This document shows, one piece after another, positions 8,376-17,000 of a DNA stretch of 64,000 nt. Source of the DNA: Ereboglobus luteus (GTDB lineage Bacteria > Verrucomicrobiota > Verrucomicrobiia > Opitutales > Opitutaceae); assembly GCF_003096195.1 (NCBI RefSeq), contig NZ_CP023004.1, forward strand, positions 1,158,501-1,222,500, given 5' to 3'. Every line of letters begins with the position of its first letter. The first letter of the stretch is position 1. Below the pieces are notes generated by a model that worked only from the letters and a program-made list of their open reading frames with translations, did no database searches and had not been told where the DNA came from. A program made the translations under genes and the position numbers.

Positions 8376-9419
8376 TTAGAATTTGAAGACGGCCTGGACA
8401 CCGGCGAACCACTTGCTCTTGCCGTAGCCGGAAATAACCTTAGCGTCCTTTTCATATTTGGTGTAGCTGACCTCAGCGCCAACGCTAAGGTTTTGGGTGA
8501 CGGCGTAGGCAGGCTGCACTGAGAGTTTCCAGAAGTCGAGTTTCAGCTTCTTAGGCAGAAGATCTGATTTGATCTCTTCATTTCCGAGGCTGAAACGTCC
8601 GGCGAGGCTGAATTTTTCGGTGAACTGCTGCTTGACCATCACGAGGCCGTAATAGTCTTCAACATTGTTGCTGGAGTTTTCACGGCTCTTGCTGTAGAAG
8701 AGTTCCGCACCGATCGTGGTTTTGTTATTGATAACATATTGAGCCCAGACATCGGCGATATACGTATCGCCCAAGAGGATTGGGTTGTAATCATATTCAC
8801 GGTCGTCGCGGGTGTTCTGGTAGGCGAGCGTGGCACCGATGGAGAGAGCGCCGTCGTTGTAGCCGAAGTGACCTTCAACACCGTAGCCGTCGCTGAGACT
8901 GCCATCACCGCGATATTTGTCCTCAATGTTGTAGACGGAGTTAACAACCGCGACGCCGAAGCTCATCTTGTCGAGGGCATAGTCAAAACGAATGCCTTCG
9001 TGGAAGTTCGGAATGATCCATCCCAGCATATCCGTGCCGTAGGTGATGAAGTTGCAGTTCGGGATATCGAACGCTTCATAACCGATCCAGCTTTGGAAAC
9101 GACCGCCGGTGAGGCTGAAACCGTTGCCAATGTCGTAGGTGGCGTTGGCCTCAAGGATGTTGATTTCGTCGGCACCATGATCGGCATAAACGCTGATCTT
9201 GGCGGTGACGGGAGCGAAATTAAACGCGAGACCAATCTTGGCGGCGTCGAGATCCATCTCGGTGTCCGAATTACCCTTGTCGGGCTTCGAATACTGGACG
9301 GAACCTGCGGCGTAGCCGTAGACGCTCACATTCTGGTGAATGGCAACGTCGGCGCGGGCCGAGAGAGCAAAAGCGGCGGCGAGAGCCAGACCGGCAACTT
9401 TGATGATGTTCTTGTTCAT
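8376..9419 (-). CDS. Outer-membrane beta-barrel porin
   Basis: 347-residue predicted outer-membrane protein. The signal peptide 'NIIKVAGLALAAAFALSARA' ends near residue 24. The mature part alternates polar and hydrophobic residues, is rich in Tyr, Gly and Asn, and ends in 'QAVFKF' with a terminal Phe, the signal read by the BAM machinery. The pattern ('LTGGRFQSWIGYEAFD', 'YGTDMLGWIIPNFHEGIRF') resembles the OprP/BBP2-like putative porins common in Verrucomicrobia and Bacteroidetes. Substrate specificity is unknown. The second Met (9419) was chosen because it directly begins the signal peptide; the leader there has no Shine-Dalgarno sequence. It is monocistronic, with its own terminator. Confidence 0.82.
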   Translation of the reverse strand: MNKNIIKVAGLALAAAFALSARADVAIHQNVSVYGYAAGSVQYSKPDKGNSDTEMDLDAAKIGLAFNFAPVTAKISVYADHGADEINILEANATYDIGNGFSLTGGRFQSWIGYEAFDIPNCNFITYGTDMLGWIIPNFHEGIRFDYALDKMSFGVAVVNSVYNIEDKYRGDGSLSDGYGVEGHFGYNDGALSIGATLAYQNTRDDREYDYNPILLGDTYIADVWAQYVINNKTTIGAELFYSKSRENSSNNVEDYYGLVMVKQQFTEKFSLAGRFSLGNEEIKSDLLPKKLKLDFWKLSVQPAYAVTQNLSVGAEVSYTKYEKDAKVISGYGKSKWFAGVQAVFKF

Positions 9420-9760
9420 AGTTTGGTTTAGGTGTTCTTTCAATGATTAAGGGAGAATCTGGCGGGGTGAACCGCCGCTGCTGCCTCAACAAGTCAAGAT
9501 GCATTGAGACAGCCAACTCAGACAGCAGGTGTCGAGGAAATGTTACAAAAAATTAAGTTGGGTTCAAAATTTAGCATGATTTTTTTGAAACACATAATAC
9601 ATTGCATTACAATACAATACGAATAACCCAGACGAACCGAAATCGTTTTGCAAAAAATATTTTCCGGAAAATCCCCATAAATACACCCGTTTAGTCGCAA
9701 AAAACGGAGCCCAAATAATTCGCCCTCGCCCCTTCCCTCTCTCAAGACAACCTTCAACAC
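9420..9760. other. AT-rich divergent intergenic region
   Basis: About 340 bp between the divergent porin and small membrane protein genes. The middle (9540-9720) is strongly AT-rich compared with the flanks and probably carries both promoters and the porin leader. I see no clear -35/-10 pair, hairpin or conserved RNA. A - strand reading frame covering part of it overlaps the opposite gene and looks spurious. Confidence 0.5.
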
Positions 9761-10204
9761 ATGAAAACCGACCTCCCACGCACGCTGAAAATTTCGCGGC
9801 GACCATTCGTTTCCTTCGCGGTGGCTCTGGCACCCTTGCTCGTGCTCGCGGCGGTTCTTTTTAATCAACGCGGCTTTCAACCCGTCATCCTCTTCCTCGC
9901 ACTCATACCGGTCGTTCTTTACGCCGCCGTCATCACCATTGTTTTTTCGCAGCGCATCACGATCCATCCCGACGGCATCGAAACCGTCACCCTGTTTCGG
10001 TTTCGCCGATTCGTCCGTTTCTCGGAAATCATCCGCACGGAAATCGACCAGCCCACCGGCCGCGACCGTCCCGTCCTCGCACATATCCACACAAAAAATG
10101 CGCAAGATCCCGTGGTTGCCCTGCGGCTGAAAGCGCTCGCCCCCGAGGACGCCGCGTGGCTTTGCGCATTGCCGGAATTAAAATCGGCGCAGCCCTCGAC
10201 GTGA
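9761..10204 (+). CDS. Small membrane protein with PH-like domain
   Basis: 147-residue predicted inner-membrane protein. Two adjacent membrane helices ('FVSFAVALAPLLVLAAVLF' and 'PVILFLALIPVVLYAAVITIVF', about residues 17-62) are followed by a cytoplasmic part beginning 'ITIHPDGIETVTLFRFRRFVRFSEI'. That layout, two helices then a short beta-rich domain with 'I...DGI......F..RR..F..I', is typical of bacterial PH-like/YcxB-type membrane proteins. The function is unknown. It is divergent from the porin and convergent with ddh. Confidence 0.65.
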   Translation: MKTDLPRTLKISRRPFVSFAVALAPLLVLAAVLFNQRGFQPVILFLALIPVVLYAAVITIVFSQRITIHPDGIETVTLFRFRRFVRFSEIIRTEIDQPTGRDRPVLAHIHTKNAQDPVVALRLKALAPEDAAWLCALPELKSAQPST

Positions 10205-10265
10205 ATCGACCCAAATCGACTTATGTCGCTTTGAGTCGAACAAAGCCGGCTTCAAAAACCGCAAC

Positions 10266-11189
10266 TCACACCAGTGTCTTCACGAGCGTCTCGCGGTCGC
10301 CCGGAAGCAAGTCCATCGGCGCGATCTCCGGCATCGTGTAGGCGCCGGGACGCAACCGCGTCGCAGCCGCTCGCGCGCACGCCACCATAATCTGAGCGGT
10401 CAGCGCGGGGTTGTTGATCCGCATGTTGAATTCGAGCACTTGGTTGTGCGTGCTGCCGCTCACGCCCTTGCGCACCATGTTCACGCCGTGGCCCATGTCC
10501 TTGAGCGCGTCCACGCTCTCGACCTGAAACACCCGCGTGTCGTCCTTTGCAAAATAGTCGTCCGTCTTGATTGCCTTTTCGACGGCGGCGAATTTCGCGC
10601 CCTTCTCAAGCTCGACGTAAACCATGCGGCGATGCACTCCCGTGCCGGTGGGAATTGTCATCGAAAGCGCGTCGCGCACGCCCTTCTTCGACTTCGCGCA
10701 CACCGAATGCCCCATGCTCATGCCGGGGCCGAAATTCGTGTAGGTGATCCCGCGCGGTGCCATCGCGAGCATCAGCGTGCGCACCATCGAGTCGCTGCCC
10801 GGGTCCCAGCCGGCGGAAATCACCGCCGCGCACCCCGACGCCTTGCCCGCCTTGTCGAGCGACTGGCGCAATTTCCACAACGCCTCGCCGTGGATGTCGA
10901 AACTGTCTACCGTGTGAATCCCGCGCTTCAAATACTGCGGCGCGGTTTCGGGAATGCTCCTCGTCGGCCCGCAAAGAATCGCCGCGTCAACCTTGCCCAG
11001 CTCGTCCACGTCGGACACGACCCTCACGCCCGCAAGCTCCGGCGGCACAACGGATTTTTTGACCGACGCGGCGCGGCGCACCACGCCCGCCAGCTTCATA
11101 TCCGGCGCCTCGCGCACGGCATCGACAGCGAAACGACCGATGTTTCCATAACCCACGACAGCGATATTGAGAGTTTTCACGAATAGCAC
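10266..11189 (-). CDS. ddh: meso-Diaminopimelate dehydrogenase
   Basis: 307-residue NADP-dependent enzyme that interconverts meso-2,6-diaminopimelate and L-tetrahydrodipicolinate, a one-step shortcut for lysine and peptidoglycan precursor synthesis. The N-terminal Rossmann loop is 'AVVGYGNIGRFAVDAV'. Family marks follow: 'CGPTRSIPETAPQYL', 'TVDSFDIHGE', 'AAVISAGWDPGSDSMVRTL', 'NFGPGMSMGHSVCAKS' and the C-terminal 'NNPALTAQIMVACARAA'. Length is normal. The start is ambiguous: GTG at 11189 and GTG at 11180 are both in frame, whereas the only ATG nearby (11193) is out of frame although it sits 8 bp after GGGAGG. Confidence 0.93.
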   Translation of the reverse strand: MLFVKTLNIAVVGYGNIGRFAVDAVREAPDMKLAGVVRRAASVKKSVVPPELAGVRVVSDVDELGKVDAAILCGPTRSIPETAPQYLKRGIHTVDSFDIHGEALWKLRQSLDKAGKASGCAAVISAGWDPGSDSMVRTLMLAMAPRGITYTNFGPGMSMGHSVCAKSKKGVRDALSMTIPTGTGVHRRMVYVELEKGAKFAAVEKAIKTDDYFAKDDTRVFQVESVDALKDMGHGVNMVRKGVSGSTHNQVLEFNMRINNPALTAQIMVACARAAATRLRPGAYTMPEIAPMDLLPGDRETLVKTLV

Positions 11190-11825
11190 GCATACAAAAA
11201 ACCTCCCGCGCCGTCACGCGGTAAAACCAAAACCCGCTCGACAATTATTTTTCGAAATATCGCGCGCGCAAAGTAGAAGCGAAGGCGAAGGCGAATGTTT
11301 GTGGGATTTTGCCGGTCGAGACATTCGTTTAACGTCGAGGCTGAGAGTTGAGCCGCCTTTGCACGTCAAAGACGCGCCACAGCTTATCCCAGGGTGGGGC
11401 TTGCGATACCCTGGGACTGTTTTTTAAAAATTCACTCCCACGAATGGGCGCAACAAATCGTCACGACACCCGCAACATTGTCGCGCCCCTTACAGGGCGC
11501 CGGTCTGCGTGTTATTGGCAACCCGGGGTTGCGCGCTTTACGCGCACCCCGGGCTAAGTTGTGTGACGCCTTTGGCGTCATGCTTGCCACTATTCTTTCA
11601 ACGCCTTGACCAATCCCGAGCCGGAAACATCGCGTGGCAGTTTCATCGCGCAAACACTACGTCACGAACAAAGTGCAGCCGGATAATGCGAGGGACGTCC
11701 ATGGATTCGTCAAAATACGCCTACACAGCCTCTTTTACGTTGGCGCGCAATTCGTCCAAGCTGTCACCCTCGGATGAATACCCGCGCCGAGAGCCGAGGC
11801 GGTATAGCCGCCGTCAACCTCTTCC
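11190..11825. repeat. Non-coding region with a cluster of palindromes
   Basis: About 640 bp without a credible gene. It holds four hairpin-forming units: CCCAGGGT/ACCCTGGG (11388-11415), GCGCCC/GGGCGC (about 11482-11500), ACCCGGGGTTGCGCG with its complement (11521-11551), and TGACGCC TTT GGCGTCA (11564-11580). A further small hairpin, GGCGG/CCGCC, near 11799-11813 lies just past the permease stop. Short frames here in several phases simply translate the palindromes. It could be a decayed REP-type element or a structured RNA. Confidence 0.6.
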
Positions 11826-13055
11826 TCACGCACGGAAAATCACGCTCTCCTTCTTAAACATCCGCACGGCGATTGCCAGGGCGGCGGCGGCGTATACGCA
11901 GGTTGAGCCGAAGATCAGGGCGATCATGCCAATCGGGAAATTGCCCGAGACCATTTCCTTGCTCACAAGCGCCACGTTCAGGAGCGGCACGAGGGCGTAT
12001 TTTGCGTTCAACTCCACGCCCGGGAGCATCGCAAGCGCCGCCGGCAATATGATCACGAAAATGAGCGGCGACACATAACTCTGCGCCTCCTTGTAATTCT
12101 TCGCGCACAGCGCCACCGAGAACAGCACCGCGGAAAACAACACCGCCAGCGGCACCACCAGCACGCACACGCCGAACAATCCCGGCAGGCTCACCGAGAT
12201 TTCCAGGCCGCCCTCCCCCACGACCTTCGCGCCTTGCACCGCCGCGTCGCCCGCAAGCAGGCGCACCGCGCCAAGCGCCGTCAGCGAAAGCGACGCAAGC
12301 GTGCACACCACCGTCACCAGCGACGCCGTCAGCACGAGCAGGAATTTGCCCAGCACCAGTTCCGTGCGCCCGACCGGGCTGCACAGGATCGTCTCCATCG
12401 TGCCGCGCTCCTTCTCGCCCGCCGTCAGGTCCAGCGCCGAATACATCGCGCCGGTAAAGCACAGTAAAATGAGCAAATACGGAATCAGCCCGCCGAGTTG
12501 CGCGCCGCCCACTTTTTCGGGCGGGGCGACGTTTTGCCTTTTTACGGTGAACGGGCGGTGAAAATCCGCGGGTAGATTTTTCGCGGCCAAGCGCGAGCGC
12601 ACCATCTTGTCCCCATACGAGGAGAAAAAACGCGTCAGCTCCGACACCGCCGCGCCGGAATGCACGTCGCCCGCGTAATTATAAATCATCACCACCGGCG
12701 CTTTTCCCAATCGCGCCACGGTCGCGTCAAAATCATCCGGCACCTCGACCGCCGCGCGCAGTTGTTTGTTCTCGATCCGCGCGGCGTAATCATCCGCGAA
12801 GGGCACCAGTTTTATGCGTTTGTCGGCGGCGAACGCCGCGCGCAGATGCGGCGAGTTCGCGCCGCCGATCAGCATCACGGTCGGGATTTCCTCGTAGGCT
12901 TTGCGCACGCTTTTGTAGCTGACCGCCGCCGCGCCAAACATGAGCACGGGAATGACGACGATTGGCACGACAAACATCGAGATCAGCGAGCGCCGGTCGC
13001 GCAGCGTGTCGATCAGCTCCTTGCAATACACGGTGGAGATTTGCCGCCAGTTCAT
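11826..13055 (-). CDS. ABC-2 type transporter permease (NatB-like)
   Basis: 409-residue permease of the ABC-2 family. The architecture is one N-terminal helix ('RSLISMFVVPIVVIPVLMFG'), a soluble extracytoplasmic segment of about 150 residues, then about five C-terminal helices starting at 'LGGLIPYLLILLCFTGAMYS' and including 'AGEKERGTMETILCSPVGR', the short motif typical of NatB-like permeases. It partners the ATPase encoded just upstream; the two genes overlap by 4 bp (ATGA). The start at 13055 is set by that overlap and by GGAGGG 6 bp upstream; a longer reading would run through the ATPase gene. The exported substrate is unknown (Na+, peptides and lipids are known for relatives). Confidence 0.9.
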   Translation of the reverse strand: MNWRQISTVYCKELIDTLRDRRSLISMFVVPIVVIPVLMFGAAAVSYKSVRKAYEEIPTVMLIGGANSPHLRAAFAADKRIKLVPFADDYAARIENKQLRAAVEVPDDFDATVARLGKAPVVMIYNYAGDVHSGAAVSELTRFFSSYGDKMVRSRLAAKNLPADFHRPFTVKRQNVAPPEKVGGAQLGGLIPYLLILLCFTGAMYSALDLTAGEKERGTMETILCSPVGRTELVLGKFLLVLTASLVTVVCTLASLSLTALGAVRLLAGDAAVQGAKVVGEGGLEISVSLPGLFGVCVLVVPLAVLFSAVLFSVALCAKNYKEAQSYVSPLIFVIILPAALAMLPGVELNAKYALVPLLNVALVSKEMVSGNFPIGMIALIFGSTCVYAAAALAIAVRMFKKESVIFRA

Positions 13056-13834
13056 TGCGCGCCCTCCTTCAATCGCAAGTCGCCCGAAGCCGGACTCCCG
13101 TCCGCCCCGCCAACCACGCGCACGAAGATTTCCTCCATGTCCTGCTCGCCGTGGCGCGCGCGCAACTCCGGCACGCTTCCCTCGGCGAGCAATTTGCCGC
13201 CGTGCACAATGCCCACGCAATCGCACAGTTTTTCAACCTCGCTCATCACGTGCGTCGAATAAACGACCGTTTTGCCGCGCTCGCGACAACCGCGGATAAA
13301 TTGCACGATTGTGCGCGCCGCCATCACGTCGAGCCCGATCGTGGGCTCGTCGAAAATCATGACCGCCGGGTCGTGGATGAGCGTGCGCGCGATGGACACC
13401 TTTTGTTTCATGCCCGTGGAAAATTTATCCACGCGCCGGTCGAGAAATTCATCCATGTCGAGCTCGCCCGAAAGCCGCCCGATGCGCGCGCCAATCTCCG
13501 CGTCCGCCAAGCCGTTGAGCCGCCCGAAATACACGAGCGTTTCGCGCGCCGTGAGACGTCCATAGAGCGCGGTGCTTGCCGCCATGAAACCGACGTTTGC
13601 GCGGACTTTTTCCGGTTCGCGCGTGACATCGAACCCGTTGACGATCGCCGTGCCGCCGGTGGGTTTGAGCAGGGTGGCGAGCATGCGCAGCGTCGTTGTC
13701 TTTCCCGCGCCGTTCGCGCCGAGCAACCCGTAGATGCGCCCCGGCTCGACGGTAAAACTGACATCATCGACCGCCCGAATCTCGCCGCGCTTTTTGTCGC
13801 GAAATACCTTTGTGAGATTTTGGACTGCAATCAT
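13052..13834 (-). CDS. ABC transporter ATP-binding protein (NatA-like)
   Basis: 260-residue ATPase that powers the NatB-like permease. Walker A 'GANGAGKTT', Q-loop region 'VGFMAAS', an ABC signature changed to '[10 protein letters not shown]' (instead of LSGGQ), Walker B 'VMIFDEPT', D-loop 'GLDV' and switch His in 'VYSTHVM' are all present. The altered signature is usual for the NatA/CcmA-like group. I chose the ATG at 13834 because the upstream extension in this frame has no family similarity. It is first in a two-gene operon. Confidence 0.92.
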   Translation of the reverse strand: MIAVQNLTKVFRDKKRGEIRAVDDVSFTVEPGRIYGLLGANGAGKTTTLRMLATLLKPTGGTAIVNGFDVTREPEKVRANVGFMAASTALYGRLTARETLVYFGRLNGLADAEIGARIGRLSGELDMDEFLDRRVDKFSTGMKQKVSIARTLIHDPAVMIFDEPTIGLDVMAARTIVQFIRGCRERGKTVVYSTHVMSEVEKLCDCVGIVHGGKLLAEGSVPELRARHGEQDMEEIFVRVVGGADGSPASGDLRLKEGAQ

Positions 13835-13894
13835 TGGGGGAAATATTGGATGGCGGCGCGGATGCGACAAGCGCGATCAAGCAAAACAAGGCAT

Positions 13895-13917
13895 CCCCGG
13901 CACACGCTGCGCCGGGG
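13895..13917 (-). terminator. Hairpin between autotransporter and ABC operon
   Basis: CCCCGGC / GCCGGGG stem, 7 bp, with a 9-base loop, about 110 bp past the end of the large autotransporter gene. On the - strand it is followed by TTGTTTTGCTTG. It is a probable but weak terminator. Confidence 0.5.
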
Positions 13918-14028
13918 AAACCCGAGTTCAAGTCATAATGCCATTTGCGAACGAATTTAGACTTTGGAGCCAAGCGCGCGATCAAATCGCAGCGGGCGCA
14001 CGCAAGGCGCGCGCCATCGCGTCAAAAA

Positions 14029-17000
14029 TCACCATAGGCGGCGGTAGCCGAGGTTTAGGGACCAGGGGCGGTCGTAGTAGGCGGCCTTCGCGTATTCATA
14101 ATCCAAATACAACTGGCTGGTTTCGTTGAGGCGGTAGCTCGTGCCGAAGCCAATCTCGATGCGCCTGCCGTCGTAGTCGGCCTTGAAGGTTTTGCTGTGG
14201 GCGGTGATTTCGCCTCCGTTGGAATCGACCGCGACCACGGCGAACTTGCCATAGGGGTGCCACTTGCTGTCGCGGATCCGGCGGCCCGCGCGAACCAGCG
14301 CGCGATATTGCCAGGTGTCGGAATCGCCAACGCTCACGTCGATTGCGCGCTGGCCGACGGTGGCCCGCGTCGAGTAGTCGGAGCCTTTGAGCCAGAGGAC
14401 CGCCATTTGCACTCCGGGCTCGATCCACCAGCCGTCGGCGCGTTGCAGGCGGCGGCCCGCCTCAAGCGAGAGGCTCTGGCCATTGGTGTTGTATTTGCCG
14501 TGGGTGACGCGGCCGCTCACGGACTTGGCGTCGAATTCGTTGTTGTAGCGGTCGAAGCGCGCGGTGCCGTCGAGGAACCAGCCGTTGTTCCCGAGCATGG
14601 TCAGATAAACGCCCGCGCCCACGGAACGGGTTTTGCCGTCGCCGGCATTGTCGAGGCGGCGGTCAACATTGCCCATGTCGATGAAGCCGCCGATGAAGTT
14701 CACGCCGGCTTGGGTTGCGAAGGCTTTGTCCGCGCCGCCGGTGACGCCCCAGCCGTATTGCTTGAAGCTCATGCCGGAGAGTTCGTTGGCGGCGTTGAGG
14801 CGGTAGCCGCGGGAGCGGAACCACATGCCGCCGGCGGAAGGTTTGGAGCCGAGGGTTTCGGAGCGGATGTCGCCGAGGCGCGTGTGGATGGCGTCGAGGG
14901 AGCTGGCCCAGTCGAGGGCGAGGGCCGAGGCGGTGTTGATGATCGCGTCGGCGGAATGCGAGAGGCCCTGGTCGAGGAGATACCAGCTGTCCGGATTGGG
15001 CGCGTAGATGCTGCTGTCGCCGCGAACGAGCTCGATGGAGGTGAGGGCGTATTCGAGTTTGCCGCCGGGGTTGGCCATCACGAAGTCGGCGGCGCCGGGG
15101 GTTTGCGCGGTGATGATTTCAATGGAAATGTTGTGCGCGGTCGGCTCGATGCCGTTGTCGAGAATGTAAACGGAGTGCGTGGCGGAGCCGGCGTTGCCGA
15201 GGTCGAGTCGGTTGGCGGTTTGCGCGGCGAGGTCGGCGTTCATTACAAAGAGGCCCGACGTGTCGCCGAGGGTCGCGATTGCAGCGGTGTCGGAGGGATT
15301 GTCGAAGAGGAGCGCGCCGCCGCGCATGTTGAGGGTGCCGAAGTTGACGGCGTCGCGCGCGAGCTTGAGTTGCGCGTTTTGGTCGAGCGTCGTAACGGCG
15401 ATGTCGTAGGCGGTGTTCGCGATGGTGATGGTGCTGCTGGTCACGTAGTGCGTGCCTTCGCCGGCGATGTTGTTTCGCAGCGTGCCGGACATGCCGGTTT
15501 GCTCGAAGGCCGCGCCGGATGCGACGCCGATGTCGGCATCGCCGAGCGTGTCGATTTGCGTGGCGACGAGGCGGCCGGCGGCGACGGTGCCCGTGCCGTG
15601 GAAGCCAGTGTTGGAGGTGGCGAGCATGACTTCGCCGCCGGCGATGCGGAGGGTGCCGGCGCCGGAGAGCGTGTTGCGCGCCGTGCCGGTGGTTTCAAAG
15701 GTGAGCATGCCGTCGAGGAGAATGTCGGCGGAGCCGAGGCCGTCGGCGTCGGTGAGGTGCGCGGTGGCGGCGGCCCCGATGGTCGTTTGCGCGGTGTAAT
15801 CGGTGTTGGCGCTGGTGACGGTCAATGTGCCGCCGGCGAGGGTGAGCGCGCCGGTGCCGGTGATGTGGCCGTCGATTTGGCCGCCTTCGGCGATGGTTTG
15901 CGCGTTGCCGTTGAGGTCGAAGGTGGCGGGGATTTCGATGATGACGAGCTTGGTGTTGCCGAGGGCGTTGTCCGCGCCCGCCTGGACGGTGCCGCTCTTG
16001 AGCATGCTTGTGCCGGTGTAGCTGTTGGAGCCGGTGAGCACGATGAGCGAGCCGGTGGTGTAGGTGACGCCGCCGAGGCCGGTGATGTCGGCGCTGAGAG
16101 TGTTGTCGGTCGCGCCGGTGCTGGTGAGCACGAGGGTTTCGCCGTCCTTCACGTTGAGCTGGCGCAGCACGTAATCGTAGTAGAGGCCGCCTTCGTGTCC
16201 CGTGCTGGTGGTGGCGCTGGCGGTGATCGCGGCGTAGCCGTAGGTGGCCTCGACATTGCCGTAGTCGATGACCTGGCCCTCGGAGAGCGCGGTGCCGTCG
16301 GCCTTGACGATGTCGAGCTGGTGGGAGGCGTGCTCGGCGAGCGTGCCGGCCTTGACGAGGAGCGTGGCGTTGGAGCCGGGGCCGTCCTGATCGAGGAAGT
16401 TTTTGCCAACCTCGACGGCGGCGTGCGTGCCGGAGATGTAGTTTTCAAACACGATCACGCTGGACTCGTCGGTGATGGAGAGCGTGCCGACGTTGAGGAC
16501 TTCGGAGGGATTGACGCCGTTTTTCGGAATCCAGAGTTTGCCGGAGTTGAGCGTGAGGCCGCCGATTGTTCCGGTGACCGCGTTGGTGTGGAGCGCGGAG
16601 CCGGCGTCGAGTTGAAGGGTGGCGTTTTTGAGGGCGGCGACGTTGGAGTCGTCGCCGAGGTTCATGGTGGTGTCGGCAAGAGTGACGGTGCCCTCGAAAT
16701 AGTCTGAAGGGCTGACGGCTGAAGAGCCGAAGGAGAAGGTCGAGCCGGAGAGGTTGACCGAGAGCGTGCCGGAGCCGGTGAGGGTGTTGCCCCAAAGCCA
16801 TGAGTCGCCGGTTTTGACCACGAGGAGACCGTCGATGTGCGTGTCGCCCGCGCCGAGATTGGCGGTCGAGGAAACGGTGCCGGAGCCGGTGATGTTCCAG
16901 GCCGAGCCAGTGTTGACGCCGGTGATGTTGACGCCGTTGGCGGTGACAAAGGTGGTGCCGGAGCCGGTGATGTTGCTGGCGTAATCGCCGGTGGCGGCGA

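Noticed and set aside
9518-10105. 195-codon - strand frame overlapping the small membrane protein gene
   Set aside because: The + strand frame has clear membrane helices and a PH-like domain, while this one is charged low complexity running into AT-rich DNA.
11432-11653. Short - strand frame 'MTPKASHNLARGARKARNPG' and overlapping + strand frames
   Set aside because: They translate the palindromes at 11388-11580; the sequence reads similarly in several phases, as expected of repeats rather than genes.
14197-16707. 836-codon + strand frame opposite the giant autotransporter, and others near 22414-24393 and 25774-27504
   Set aside because: They mirror the repetitive Gly/Ala/Thr codons of the autotransporter; no signal, domain or credible start.
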